In this document: positions 10,881-24,324 of the stretch, piece after piece
Numbering within the stretch: the first letter of the stretch is position 1
Layout: every line of letters begins with the position of its first letter
From: Haliclystus octoradiatus
Taxonomy: Eukaryota > Cnidaria > Staurozoa > Stauromedusae > Haliclystidae
Reading direction: 5' to 3'
DNA length: 64,000 nucleotides
Assembly (NCBI GenBank): GCA_916610825.1
Contig: OU744453.1
Span: 12,419,826 to 12,483,825, forward strand
Notes under the pieces: model-generated
What the model was told of the DNA's origin: nothing
Database searches by the model: none
The model's input: only the letters and a program-made list of their open reading frames with translations
Made by a program: the position numbers and the translations under genes

Positions 10881-12540
10881 TACAGTGAAATCATAAATGT
10901 TTTCGTAAACTGTTTTCAAGTGACTAAAGTAGATTTAATTATCTTAATCTTTTTTTTCTGACACTTTTATGATTGATTGTATTACGTACAAAGCAGTGAA
11001 ATAGATCAAAAAATAATTCGCACATTCGGATTAATCCAGTGGCGTTACTAATGTGACAATCCTTCAGACTCAACATCCATTAACGTCTTATAAACCGTTG
11101 AATAGCACTCCGCAAGTGGTGTACACACAGCCACAACAAACATGCTTCATGAAGGTATAAATACAATAGATTTATATGTACCGTATTGCTATGATAACAT
11201 GTAAACAATCCTATTATAAAAGTTCAGTACTATTATATTGAATACTTTAAATAATTAGTTATATAATATTATCTATATATCTAGTAAACATATTTACCTT
11301 ACGTGAGAAATCCCTTACTAATTCGACGTGTTCTGAGACATAAGTTTTTTAAGTAACTTTATATAGTAGCGTCTACTTTTACATTGGATTAATGTTTACT
11401 TCATTGGCTTTGTGTAGAACCTATAAAGTATACTTTGATGTGAAAATTGTGTTTGTCTTTCGCAGACTAGAACTATCAAGGAGGTCGATGGAAGCAAAGA
11501 AAAGCCATACTTGTAGACAATATAAATTGTTTGTATGTTGTTGTTAAGCAGGTTGACACCCTAATCAACTTTATTTGTTTGATGCTAAATAGCTATTAAT
11601 GGTATTCATTTTCTCATGTGGGAAACTGTTCACAGTATTCTCTGGAGTACTGGTGAATAGGCCTTACTTAGAACTATTCAAACATCAAGTTTCTATATTT
11701 AGCCAAACACTTTCAAGATTTTTAGAGAATGTGTCGATTTTAAATAGATTTACCTCAGCACTTAGGTACATTTCATCGCTTTAAAATAGATGGTGAACGT
11801 GCCAAGGAAGCTATTTTTGCTAATGAAAACGTATTAGAAAGATCGTCACTAGAGTATTGCGAAAACAACAGGCACGCATCAATTAACAAATGAAACAGCA
11901 TCATCTTATACATGCTAGAAGGGTGTGTCACCCAACTCCTTTCTGGAACGGTGGCACTCTGACGTCATAATCGCTACCGTCCGTATAATGACACCAATAT
12001 GGTACCGAAAAGTACTGCAATAGAACGTGAATCATCCTGTTTAAAGTTCATGCGAGCACAATAGATTATTTGCAAAATTCTCTACAAATGTAATAAATTC
12101 TAATCGCTGAAATAGTTCCATCGTTACTGCTTGATGATCTGTTACAGTAGAATTCCCCATGACTATTAGCTAGAAAGTTTTTATCGTCCTTTTGTTTAAG
12201 ATTAGATAAGAGTAACCACGACAATACGTTGATCCTCCACGCAAAACCGTTGAGCAATGATTATCATTGTTTAATGAACTACGCTGACTGTTGTTTGATG
12301 CGGTCCTCTTTTGTTTCTACCCTCACAAATCGCAACATTTCGTCTTCGTCACTGACCTACACAAATGATGCCATTTAAGAAATATTAACAAGGTCAAATC
12401 GTTGCTAACTGACTCTTTAGTTGGTTTGGTCTCCGTGTGTTGTTTTTGCAACCGGATTGCTTATTGTTTGTGTAATCCTGTCACGCTTTTGTTAGCATTA
12501 CTATGGTAATTGTCAATTGAACAAGACCTAAGCAAATCGC
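10881..12540. other. intergenic stretch upstream of the prokineticin-like gene
   Basis: No gene or repeat that I can support. The base composition becomes less AT-rich from about 12300 toward the promoter. Confidence 0.5.
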
Positions 12541-12555
12541 CTGGGCCCATGGGTC

Positions 12556-12563
12556 TATATAAA
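12556..12563 (+). promoter_or_regulatory. TATA box of the prokineticin-like gene
   Basis: TATATAAA lies about 200 bases before the first methionine codon of a signal-peptide exon. Transcription would start near 12587, leaving a 5' leader of about 175 bases. The region around it is more GC-rich than the flanks. Confidence 0.6.
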
Positions 12564-12761
12564 CCGAAAGACACACATGTCGTACTAGACACTCTATCTC
12601 GACCTTGCTGCCAACCGCACGGGCGCGCGTTCATTTGACGCAGTACTGGTTAGTAAACACACGTTCTCGCATTACAAAGACATCTCGGTTTGCAAACTCC
12701 GCCACGCAGTCGGAAACCTTCTTGGAACAACGTCGACGAGCTCAAAGTCACGCTGTCAGTG

Positions 12762-15700
12762 ATGGATGGTGTACCGTTGATGAATCGCCTTCGTCAGCTC
12801 ATGGTCTTTCTCATTATCACGGTGGTCTGTATGCTACCAAAAGCTATCATGGCAGATAGAACGGTAGGTGACAACATTTTAAATTTATCACGTGTTGAGT
12901 TACTTCGTTAGCAAAACAAATGTAATTATAGCGATTCTTGATTTTCTATCTCATCATTGATTTGATATTGGGGAGGGGGACTTATCATTTAGTAACACCA
13001 CATTGACATGAACAGAGATCTCGCAACGCATAAACATCTGTTTTGAGACAATTTAATATAAATGATTAAATCTGTTTTCATATGTTTTCTTACAAATGAT
13101 ACTTTAAACATTGATCCATTTCACAAATAACCACAGCTAAATATCACTGGATTCCAATCTGTCATCTATTTAATCTACCGCGGCTAAAAAAATTTGCCGC
13201 ATCGCGGTATTGATGACATATGCAATAGTACTAACCCTTTTATCTACGATTCAAGAGGCAGCTGTTGTTTCTTTTTCATTCAATTTATAAATTTTATTTT
13301 TAACTCAAAAACACACATTTGAAAAAGATTGTGTTCTAAATCGTAAGCACTGAAGAACGTTTGGTATGTAGCATATACGCACTTTTGAATCTATTGAAAT
13401 TTAACTCAATAGGAGCGAAAGATTTCTGCCATATCGGTAATCTGACGTCATTTAACTTTAGGGGCAGTTAATTGTTTGCTCTTATTTTGTAGACGCTTCA
13501 GTATTTAAAATAGATTTTAAAAGGAGAGGGTCAAATTGTTTGTGCTTGTCTGACGTGACAGTTTACATGTTAGGTTAGAGAGATTTTTAGTAATGTTTAC
13601 TATATTGAAATCTCTCGTATAAGGTCAATTAAGCAGCCGAGATAGGTTTGCCTGTTGCATAAATGATTATCTTAACTGTAGGTAATGTATATACAGTGGG
13701 TTTTCTCCCAGGGTCACAGCACCGCCTCTTCCTTAACGGGATACGGATTTCTTTCAACGGGGGTTCGTCGGTTGTCATAGTGATAATTTCCAACGGAAAG
13801 GATTCAAGCCATGCAGTTATGATTTAATGCCATGCTGCATGTGTTATGAATCCATAACCCATAATTTTACAATCTTTCTACATAATATTTGGCGCTTCAT
13901 TATTGTGATCAATTGCTTTGTTCCCTGAATAGCTATTCAATTCTTCTTCAAAATTGAGGTTAAGAAACAGATTGAATGGAACCGAATTTGTGCAAAAATT
14001 TCAATAATATATTTTATGTGCTGAGCTACTATAATTTATAAATATACTAGCAAATTACGGTTTTATACCTGCGATTTATATTATCATGGCGATAGAATTA
14101 TCCCGTTGCGGGATATTATTGTACTTGAACCATAGCCAATTGGTTATGTGAAGGACGTTGAAGAGCAATAACAAATAATAGCGGAAATCTAGAACACATA
14201 GCTTCCTTGCTTTTACTATCGTTCAAATGTTAAAGTAAGAGAGAAGAACTCTGTTTAAGAAACAACGGCAAGCGGCAGCCTGAATAACATCAAATTCCGT
14301 GTCTTCCGTTGAAACTCTGATTTTCTCATCCTATATATATACACATTATTTCAGGCATTAATTTACCTTAATTTTTCATCATTTAAAAAGAAATTAATCT
14401 TCATTCATTCATTCATTTAAAAAATTCTATTTTACAGCTATCCATGTGTACGAAAAATTCGCAGTGTGATGTCGGGCAGTGTTGTGCACTGAAGATGACC
14501 TATTCAACTGGTTTTTGCCTAAGACGTAAAGGCCTGGGGGAGGTCTGCAATCCAACAATTGAGGTGAGTTTATTTTACTATAAATCTTACTTTTTATTCT
14601 ACTTCAAAATGTATTTATTACATAGTATAATGTACAATAAAGCTGGAGGTGTGGTATCATCGTCCTGTTTGCTATATAAAATATCCCGCATGCGGTAGAT
14701 CTAGCGATTTTTGTTCCTGAAATCTGCGTGACTGCAAATATGAATGATAACGTTTTTACAAGTGTTCCTTTCCTGTTCATGACCAAGCGATTGCTAAGAC
14801 TGATATAGATTTTTAACGACCCTTATGTACTTGAGCAATATAAATACACCATGTAACACGTAAAAGCGAATTGATTGAGTTATATGGAGGTTTTTACTAT
14901 CGCAGACGACGTTTCACTATTTAAAATTGAGAGAGCAGCTGATATCAATATTCACAAATTGGATTTTACCAAAATATTATTGTTGTGAATAGGGAGAGTA
15001 CAGTTAATCGCGTGAGAAAGGCGTTTTATTACAAAAGCACGCTACTTTTACACAATCATGATAAATCATTGAATAATATTTACCGTCCAAGAATAACCAC
15101 AAGCTCAAATTATCTCACTAGAAAGAGTTCCTGCTTTTATTTATAATTGCGTAAATGTGTGACGTCTGCATCCGTGATACATTTGCCCCTGTTATTGATT
15201 ACCGCGCGGTTAACATCGTCTGACGAAGCGGTCCATTTGATCATTTGGTTTGGCATCGAAGTAAAGACGCCAATTACATCAGCAACATTTGAGCGATGAA
15301 GATATTACTAGCAATTCAAAGCCATGATGAAAGGAATGGTATTTTCGGTTCTGTTTGTAAAATAATATCTATCACGTGCAGTTGAAGTAGAAAAACATAT
15401 TTTCACTTGACGGACATGAGTTAATCATGCATTAAAACTTAAAAGTGATAAATTTTCATTTAATTCTCAATTCCATCAATACAGCTAGGATTAATAGTGG
15501 CATTACACTTGTTGACTACTTGACTACATATGCTATTAAAATGACGCCTTCATTTGACTGTAGTTAAACCCTGCCGTGGATTTGCACTTCTTTCGTTTCA
15601 TGCCGAAGAATTCGTAATCGGCCCACCTTTACTAACATCGTAAAAGCCGTCGGAATCTCTTGGAGGGTTGCTATCATATCAATTGCAAAAATATAAATGT

Positions 15701-16957
15701 ATAAACGTACAGAATAGCAGTTGTTGATTTTATAATTCACTAGGACATATGTATATATTCATGTAGATGATCATAGACCTCAGTCAGTTTCTTTATATTT
15801 CATTACGGATAAAATAATTAATAAGTGTGTGATTTTTATCGGCTAGAATTGATTCTTATAAGATTCCTAGTGCTTCAGCGTTATACTCTCTAAAAATCAA
15901 AACGTCCTCGCCCGTGTACACTGAATGTTACATTGCCATAATTATGTTGAAATTAAAATTAATCACTGTAATTACAATCTATTTCATCAAATTCCAAGAT
16001 ATTTATAATACAAATTTGTTTTATTTAATCGTTAAAGTTTTATTGGACATATATAAAAGAAAGATCTCACAGCCTTCCCGAATGACTTTCTCTATACATA
16101 GCTTGCATTCAGTGATTGATTTATCTACCGTCTTAAAGTGTAAATATATTAAGCATTTGTTGAAAGGGTTCACCTCTTTAAATAATGATTTACTTACGAG
16201 GTGAATAAAAGGGTGCATCTATCATATTCACTATTCCATATTCTATCGATGCTTCTGTTTAAAACATTTGCCGCAGCGAAAGTTCAAGTAAAAGTAGTAA
16301 ACATCTTGATTAATGACATGCATCGATCTGAAACTTGATTGTTTCTACGGACTTATTTTATTTACCAAATTTGTGTATACTTTATACAGATTTCACAAAT
16401 ATTCCTTGCGGTAGTTTTCAGACCGCTTCTTGACTATATTAATGATGTATATAAGAATTGAGATCATTAATTGATTGCTTATTACGCTCGGCATTATTGA
16501 AAAACCAGTATGGCCAACCCTTCAACTATAATAGTATACTGTGCTTGTTTATAATTATGTGAAGTTATCCGACATGTAAATCATTTATATGCAATAGATC
16601 TATTTTGCATGTTTCTTGGTATAAAGACATAAATTATCTCAATATAATTAACGTCCATGTTGATTCTTTGTATTTTAGCTTGGCAAGCAATTCACATGCG
16701 GCTGCTCTATTGGTTTAACATGTGCTATTGTCGAAGAAGACAAACAAAAGAAGCCAAAATATCGTTGTGTAAAAGTACCAACTGAATCTCCTGAGTTTCA
16801 AGAGGCACTTTCAGATAAAACTGACATTGCAGCCGATGCGAAACAATTAAGTCAGATCGGTGAGACGATGATGTCTGCACTGAACGACCTATTACTCAAA
16901 GTTAAATCTACAAAACAAGGTCATAACTATCGTAATCGAGCGAAAGAACCAATTTGA
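12762..16957 (+). CDS. secreted prokineticin/astakine-like ten-cysteine protein, three exons
   Basis: The exons are 12762-12863, 14438-14563 and 16679-16957. Both introns are phase 0 with good sites (ACG|GTAGGT, TTTTACAG, GAG|GTGAGT, TATTTTAG). The product is 168 residues: an N-terminal hydrophobic signal ('MVFLIITVVCMLP') in exon 1, then ten cysteines spaced C-x5-C-x4-CC-x10-C-x9-C in exon 2 and C-x-C-x5-C ... C at the start of exon 3. This spacing is that of the prokineticin/Bv8/astakine (colipase-like) fold. Family members are secreted ligands: vertebrate prokineticins act on G-protein-coupled receptors, and astakines drive haematopoiesis in arthropods. Differences are that the N-terminal AVIT segment needed by vertebrate prokineticins is absent (DRTLSM precedes the first Cys), and a 58-residue charged, helix-prone tail follows the last Cys. 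The start could also be the ATG at 12780 or 12801. The domain call is strong, but orthology is inferred. Confidence 0.85.
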
Positions 16958-17068
16958 ACAATATAACATTATCCTTCGAAAATGAAAGCAAACTTTTCGA
17001 TTTTGTTTTTACCTGAAAAGCGTTTGGAGAGTCGTTGAAAAGCAATATGCATTCAAAATGAATTGCTC

Positions 17069-17074
17069 AATAAA
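17069..17074 (+). terminator. polyadenylation signal of the prokineticin-like gene
   Basis: AATAAA lies 112 bases after the stop codon. A second AATAAA at 17325-17330 could be used for a longer transcript. Confidence 0.55.
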
Positions 17075-19238
17075 CGAAGATCTACGCTTATAAAGCATAA
17101 TGATGGAGCAATTACGAGGCTATTGCCAAGGTCAAATTGGACTTTAAATGATGTCAGCCTACCCCTAATTTATGAAACCTGACAAAGAACATTTATATTT
17201 TCCATTCAGTGGCCCTTTGAAATCAGGTAAATGCTCAAATGCAAAAGTCATACTGATACCCGAGTTCAAATCAATATGGTGGATCTACTTCATCGTAACA
17301 AGGCAATGCAATTAATCAAAACAAAATAAAAGATTAATATTGATGACAGGCAATATGCTTGGCTCATTTTAAATAACTAAAGTTTTAAGTAAATTATTAT
17401 CTATACTATTGAAAAGACTATAATATTATAACAGAGGAATAATTATAGTAACATTATAAACAAAGGAAATATTTATTACACAAAATGTCAGAAAATGGCT
17501 ATGACATTAATCGAAGCCAACACTATGAAAAAATAATAAGAGAATATTCACGAATATATAATTCTTGTTTACTTTTATATATTCCCATAGTACTACTAGC
17601 ACTCCCATGGCAACTGCTCTGTCCGCTTATTAAGGATGTCCGCGTTCTAAGAAATGTTCCATTAAGATATAACCAAGGATTATGTGCTCAATCCCTCAAG
17701 TTTATCTAGACCAGTCGACTATTAAGAAATAATATTAACACTACATCAATAATCATAGTAAATGTACTCGACATTTCAGTTTTTATTGCTGGCTGTATTC
17801 AAGTGGAGGCTTAAAATTTAACCAAATCTCCCTTTATTTGCCTGTCAAATTCCAATGGAAAAATATATCATAAAATTTAATATAAAATATATGAGACAAT
17901 AGCTTCGATCCCAATTTCGCTTGCTTATACTCATCAAGCTGCTATATATTCTGTTTGGCTTTATTATATTTAAAGAACATAACTGCATCAAGTTTTAACA
18001 GCACTTTGATCACAATTAAAGCCTGAACATCGAAATTTAATCAGAAAGTGTAATTCGCTATAATCTTCAATCTTCAAATATATACTTCAAACTTTAAAAT
18101 TTTTCCGCAAAAAGCCCCGGTGAATCGCAAAACCCTCTGTTTGATTTGATATATTTGTCGATATAGAGACAATGAAACACAGGTAATTATCAAAACTAAA
18201 ATATCAAAATTTTTATGTACATTATAATCATTATCATCATTCATTCAGAAAACCTTCTAAGCCCTTTTCAAAGGAAAGCCTAACTCTGTACGATAGAAAT
18301 TAGTATCAACAAATCCCAAGAATGCACATGTGACTGCCATGGGCTACTACTATACGTTTAATTCACATTTCTATTTTACAAGAAATCTACGAGTGAAATT
18401 CACGTTAACCTTAACATTTCGTTGCCATGTGAAGCACATCATTCAGGGAAACATTCCCAGTTTTTCTCGCCAGCTTGCGCAAATAGGTGGGCCCTGAATC
18501 ATGTAAGTTAATTCCGCATTGCTTTTAAAATAAATGCGAGAGCCTTGAGGGCAGTAAAAGGTATATCAATGACATATTGATAGATATGTAACTATTTATA
18601 ATCGATCATTCTAAATAGATCTGTTGGACGATATCTGGTCTGTTTGAAGACTCGTTGAAAACCACGAAAAGAAATACTACGTCAAACGTCATACCATACC
18701 ACTGACAGAAAACATGCTATCTGTTTCTACTGATATTTTCCCAGGTAAAGTGCTCTATCTTTCTATTTTTACTGTAAAAGTGCGACATTGCTTGAAAACA
18801 TGAACATTCTACAATTAATTCAGTTTCAACGCCTGATCAGTCGAATTCTATGCTAAGTTATGCAATTTTCAACATTGTCTGTCAATCATTCCAACCTCTA
18901 ATGTCCAATAACAGTATTGTTGAGTAAACACACAGACCACCCATGTATAATTGGAACTCTTGAAATTTCATATAAACTCTATAAAACTTAGAATTCTTGA
19001 ACAATAATATAACTCTATGATACTTGAACTACAACCTTATTTACACTTCTATATGGTTTTACATTATAACCTTTAAACTCTCTATCCATAATACAATTTT
19101 CAAAACGTGGAAATTTGCGTGTCTAATTTATAAAAATATTATTTGATGTATTCACAAAATCTTTACTCTTTAAAATGATGAAACTTAAGTTCAACCTGAT
19201 CACTAATGCTATAGTCAAATGACACCACCGTCCAAGAC
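17075..19238. other. intergenic stretch, nothing recognised
   Basis: AT-rich, with only short chance frames such as 17485-17709, which resembles no family I know. Confidence 0.45.
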
Positions 19239-19610
19239 CAAAGGTGTATATACGGAGTCATAATTTTTTTGACTCCGAATCCGAAAAAAGTCGTTATAGA
19301 AGCGTTTGACTCTGAATCCGGCTCCGTAAAAATGAGAAAAGTAGACTCCAATTCAGGCTCCGGCTCCAATATTGAAAATCAAAATAAATTAACATTATCT
19401 GAAATGCGTAGGCAATCATCCTTGAATCCTACCTCTGCGTAGAGAAATGCAGACAATTTTCGACTTTGCAATGATTATTAAGAAATTATCAGAATTGCAT
19501 TCTAGACTTCTGCTCCTGACTGGCGAACAATTCACTCTAGTCTGGCGCCTGTTGAAACATGGATAATCCTGCCAGAGTCGGAGTTTGACTCCGGCTCTCT
19601 TACACCTCTG
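19239..19610. mobile_element. hAT-like MITE (GGAGTC-rich family), copy 1
   Basis: The termini are 'AAAGGTGTA' and, on the opposite strand, 'CAGAGGTGTA', like hAT ends. The flanks CCAAGACC and CCCAGACC form an imperfect 8-bp target duplication. The interior is rich in 'GACTCCGAATCCG' and 'CCGGCTCC' and has no transposase. Related copies lie at about 37756-37958, 47763-48050 and 48802-49128. Confidence 0.65.
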
Positions 19611-21362
19611 CCCAGACCCTCGCGAAACAGCCAGATTATAACAAGGTCAGACACTTCCGATTAGTCCCTATAAATCGGTTTGTACAGCTTCACTGCACCG
19701 GTACCCGCGATTTTGCCATGGCGTAATTAACATTATGGGAAAGAGGGTCCGAGAAATAGCTGAAATAGGAGTTCAAAAAATTTGAAACGTATATGTTTTC
19801 ATAAGCATACGGTGGCACGCTCTATGCAAGCCACCATTTCATGACTTTTTAAAATCATTATTACAGCTATTCGGTTCAAAAACCGTCTAATAAACACAAT
19901 TTCTAACAAGCAAGCATTTCTAACACGATTTCAACGCTTGCCATTCGTTAATTTACTGGGTGTTTATCGTGGGACAGGGAACCATGATATCAATTGACTA
20001 GTACATGAAGTCATTTACACGTTCGTAATTTTAGAATCAAAATGCGTTTCTTATATAATGTTCCCAATGGAAAATGAGATAGTATTCTGCTCCAAAAGAA
20101 AATAGCTCTGACTCTGACAGTAATTGTCTTCGTTCTGGGAGGATCAACTCTAAACGATAGCAATAAAAGGGGAAGGTGCCCCTTTTAGGGGCGTCCCTAT
20201 TGAAACGTGTCCTTTGAAAGGAACAAAGGGTAATCATGAGAGTGGTCATTTGATCTCAGTATTCAATCTAAATTTGGAAGATATTAAGAATCGAATATTC
20301 ATTATTTTGATCTAACTTTGATTCCAACGAAAGGTAACCGATAGCGAAGTAATGTAATCCCTTCCATGGTTAACTTACATTAAATTAGAAGTAGGAACAA
20401 AATTCCCATCCATTGATAAAATTAAAACAGTATTATCATCGATATGATGACTATAATATGTGCTCGTAGCTGATCAACCAACATTGAAAATCAACCAACG
20501 TTCTTACCATCTGAATCTATCAAATCTATTGTAAGTTGCATTGATTTCAAACTTTTATTGATGGTAAAATGTTCCTGGGTTGCGTTGATTTGTATTTTTT
20601 TTCATGTGCAGACATTCTTGTATGGCGCCAAAGTTGTGCACGAAAGTGAAAGCGGGGCGACGAACGTATTCATCAGTAAATAGATGTACAAAAATAGATT
20701 TGTCTGTCAATTGACATATAATTGATTCTTTTCCATGCATTGTGAATCGATCCTTGAACTAATATTTACCAATGCCTTAAGTAAACACCATTTAGCTATA
20801 TTCATCATCAATTGTCCTTTATGGGGATCTGCCGTCGTTTTTGCTGTATTCTGCCGCTCTGTGACAGACAGTGCCACACATATATACATTGGCGGTGTTT
20901 ATTTGTTCTTTTAGATTAGAGTTATTCTATGACGCAAGTTAAGGGAAGCTGCCCCGGCCTCATCCCCCGGTCATCCCCCATGTAGGATGCGTGGCTTTGC
21001 ATATATGCCAGTCTCCTCTACAATATTCCTTCGCTGCTCTGTGACAGCTGCTGACACACTACAGTATTCGTCTGCGGAAGCAATAAGAATGGTAGTGAAC
21101 TTTAGAATACATGAAGAAACATGCGAATTGTCATTGACAGGCAAAAGTACCGTTCAAACAAATTTAGTCACGCTGCATCATAGCTGAAATAATGTCACAG
21201 TACTGTTAACAATTCCAAAAATAGCTATACAGTGTTATAGTTAGAGGGCCTTAAGGACGAGTTACATCAAAAAATGTGCCCTTTGAAATGCTTCAAACGG
21301 AGATCATACCCTGGCAAATAATGACTTAAATTTATGTAATTATAAGGTGATAATGTCGGCTA
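19611..21362. other. intergenic stretch, nothing recognised
   Basis: Several short overlapping open frames on both strands between 20037 and 21187 do not resemble known proteins and have no supporting signals. Confidence 0.45.
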
Positions 21363-21873
21363 CAGGGCCGTCCCTCGAAATTTTTTGAGGGGTGTGTCGA
21401 GCATAAAATTTTACGACTTCACCGGAGTCCGATCCATATGTAACCGTGATCTGGAAGCAGGTTTAAGGTCCGGAATCTGGTGTTGAATCCGCCACACCAA
21501 GGTTTGCATGCATGGATAAATTGTACAATGACCTAAAGTCATCATCGGCCGAACAGTTGGCGAGCGTAGCAATCAAAAATTTTCGAGCCATTATTTTATA
21601 GAGATCCCATTGCATCGGGCTCAATATTTCTCTCGTCTTTCTTGATTAAACACCAAAAGTTGAAGATAATTGTCCCTACGGTATTCATGATTTGTGTGAA
21701 TATGAATAAATGGACATCAAGAATTAAAAGAACTCTTATTTCTACTCTTGGAAAGGGAACATAACCCTCTTCTCTCTTCTCCCGACTGGAGACATTTCGA
21801 GTTAAATTTGCCCACTGACCAAGTCGCCAGGGGGTGTCACGCACCCAATACCCCCATACTAGGGACGGTCCTG
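21363..21873. mobile_element. non-autonomous hAT element with 8-bp target duplication
   Basis: The 15-base terminal inverted repeats are CAGGGCCGTCCCTCG at the left and CAGGACCGTCCCTAG on the opposite strand at the right. The flanks 21355-21362 (GTCGGCTA) and 21874-21881 (GTTGGCTA) form an 8-bp duplication with one mismatch. The 511-bp interior has no transposase homology. The TIR form and the duplication length fit the hAT superfamily. Confidence 0.8.
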
Positions 21874-22324
21874 GTTGGCTAAGTTACAATACACTCTCTT
21901 TTAGAAATACACTTAGCCTCAAATTTGAGAGTAGTTCACGGAAAATTAGTTGAGTTTTAACGCATTAAAGTAAGAATAAATCAACTCAATTGTACATGTT
22001 CTTATATTTGAAATAGTGTATTTTACTGAGCAGAAAATCCTGATCATTATTTTCACCAATATTTACACTGTAGTATAAAAGTTATTATGACCGTTCATTT
22101 CAAAAGAAGGAACAACGCATTGTTTTTGATCTTCCATCACCACAGAAACATGCACAGCAGCATATTTCAGGAAAGAAAATCATCACATGGATCAAAACTT
22201 CACTCTAAATGAGATGTGATGGGATGAAACTGTTGAAACCCCAGGAGGGTAAACCAAGTAAATTTCAGGGACGGGGCTGGCAATTTGAATTCAAAATTTT
22301 GCCCTCTCAATTATGTTTCAATTA

Positions 22325-22592
22325 TGTTTTATGTTAAAATTGATACCTTAAATATTTTATTCAGGCCAAAATGTATACCCCAAATATTTTTTATTGATTC
22401 TTGCTAGAAAATTGATTACAGCTTCGTAGGTCTACATCAACATTTCTTGTTCATTGAAAAACAATACCTCGAAAATTTTGAAGACTCTCAAATAGATAAT
22501 ATCCCAAAAATTTACAAAGACAATGTAAAGGTACCTTCAATAATTGGCACGTCACCGTATACAAAACATTTGCAGTTACCTCTCCCCCGGGT
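22325..22592. mobile_element. MITE of the 'GGGGTAACTTCCAT' family, decayed copy
   Basis: It shares internal blocks ('AAATGTATACCCCAAATATT', 'AAAGGTACC..C.ATAA', and a right end 'GTTACCTCTCCCCCGGG') with the intact copy at 46349-46674 and the decayed copy at 43700-43960. The left end is not clear. Confidence 0.5.
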
Positions 22593-23269
22593 TGAAATAT
22601 ATATATATGGTACGATGGTCTTCCCCGTCACGTGTCCAAAATCGACCAGCTGTTCTTGATAGATTGATGGGGCATGAAATCCTGCACATCACTTCACGAC
22701 GAAGAAGTGCAGAAAAATATAATTCCTTCACCTGAATCCATTGGAATCCCAGCCCTTCATTTAAAGTGTAAATAGAGGCTCTAAATGGAATACCGTTTAA
22801 GGTCGTTAAGCCAATTTTTACCTTTGTGACATCCATGTCAAGACACATGTACATCGCTTGAGCTAATAAATGTTTCTGTATGCATAATATAGATAGTCGA
22901 AAAAAATAACACTGGCGCAAGTCAAAGTACTCCCTTGAGAAAGAACCGGGAAAAGAACATGTATAGTAAAGAAGTACAAATATAGACATAGACATATAGA
23001 CAGATGTATTTAAGACACATAAATGGGCTTACATTACAACTGGCTAGATATAGAATCTAGATATAGAATATGCTAATACAGAATATTATATATTGCAACC
23101 AAAGTAAGGCTATAGCTGCCATTTCTTGATGTCTGACAGAGGAAACAGATATATTTGAATAATTACTAAAGAAAAGTAGAAGATATTTTATTATTTTATT
23201 ATTAATATTATTATTTTATTATTATTATTTTATTTATTATATTTTTTTATCAACAGTATTAACGTAATT

Positions 23270-24098
23270 TCTAAACAGCTAAACAGCAATGTCTAATAGT
23301 TTATTTCGTAAGCGCTGTTTGAATTGTGCTGTTGTTTGCCCTTGATCTGCATTGTATTTATTTAATAATGTTGGACTAGTTGAACCAAAGCGCCTTTGAC
23401 CATGAATTGTCCGTGATTTTTAAATTGTGAAAGACTGTTTACTTTATAGAATGTTAACTCCTGCTGAATAGGAATTAAAATATGATTTTAGTGGTGTATT
23501 TTATTTCGTCTGACAAGCTTTGTGGGCAGTTACAGGCAACTGCAGCGCTCTATCTCATCTGAAATTGGTATCCATCATTCTGGTTCTTTTGTGACGTCAC
23601 TGATGTGGTCGAACTTTCATCTGCCTGATAAGATTCTCGCAGCCCAGTTCAATATTTGTCATTGTAGCTTTTGCTGTAAGGTGATACTACATGATGACCA
23701 GGCAGGCAGGGCATAAAGAGCAGGATTATTTATTTTGAATTCAACAACAGCTTTTAAGTCATCAGGTGGAATATCTTTTGCAATCTTACTGATGTTTGAT
23801 AAACGGAATCCGGCAGTGCGTCTACTATTGCTTACGTGTACTTTGAAGGATAAGTTGGAGTCAAATGACACCCCTAGAATTGTAGATGAGTATTTTATAT
23901 TGAAAACTGTATTGTTCATTTGAATTCTGGGTGAATCATATGCTTTGATTATTCTTGGATGACCAATCAACATGATTTGTGATTTTGATCCGTTCACTGA
24001 TAAGGTACTTTCACAGCACCACTTGCATATGAGTTCAAGATCTCTATTTAATTTAATTTTGGCAGTTTCTTTATCTGATTGATTTGACAGGTTATAAT
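23270..24098 (-). pseudogene. LINE reverse transcriptase relic, 3' part, split by the Ty3/gypsy insertion
   Basis: The minus-strand frames read 'ELICKWCCESTLSVNGSKSQIMLIG', 'NIKYSSTILGVSFDSNLSFKVHV' and 'GFRLSNISKIA', the region just after the catalytic YADD box in CR1/jockey-like reverse transcriptases. The remainder to about 23270 is broken by stops. It continues from the piece at 28458-28800, the two halves being separated by the LTR element. Confidence 0.75.
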
Positions 24099-24257
24099 TG
24101 TTGGTTTAGCATGAGTTAGAGGCCAGCCTCGTGATAGAATGTATAAGTAAGAGGATCAAGAGATGTGAGACAGAAGAGTTTGGAAGCGGATCTGAATTAT
24201 ACTTGATGTTGTTATATTACTAACGTTGTATTCTTTATGTATTTATCCGACTCTACA
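24099..24257 (+). repeat. left LTR of the Ty3/gypsy element
   Basis: 159 bp, starts TGTTGG and ends CTCTACA. It is identical to 28299-28457. Confidence 0.9.
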
Positions 24258-24324
24258 TTGGCACAGTGGATAGATTTATATATTTTTTTTTTCATGCATA
24301 TATAATCAACCATATTTTTACGTT

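Noticed and set aside
12690..12761. Upstream extension of the prokineticin-like first exon from a TTG
   Set aside because: Animal genes start at ATG; the in-frame ATGs at 12762, 12780 or 12801 give a good signal peptide without it.
12605..12859. A second open frame over the prokineticin-like first exon
   Set aside because: It lies in a different phase from the signal peptide and does not continue into the cysteine-coding exons.
22576..22995. 139-codon minus-strand open frame beside a MITE
   Set aside because: It looks partly protein-like but matches no family I know, overlaps MITE sequence at one end, and has no clear splice or promoter signals.
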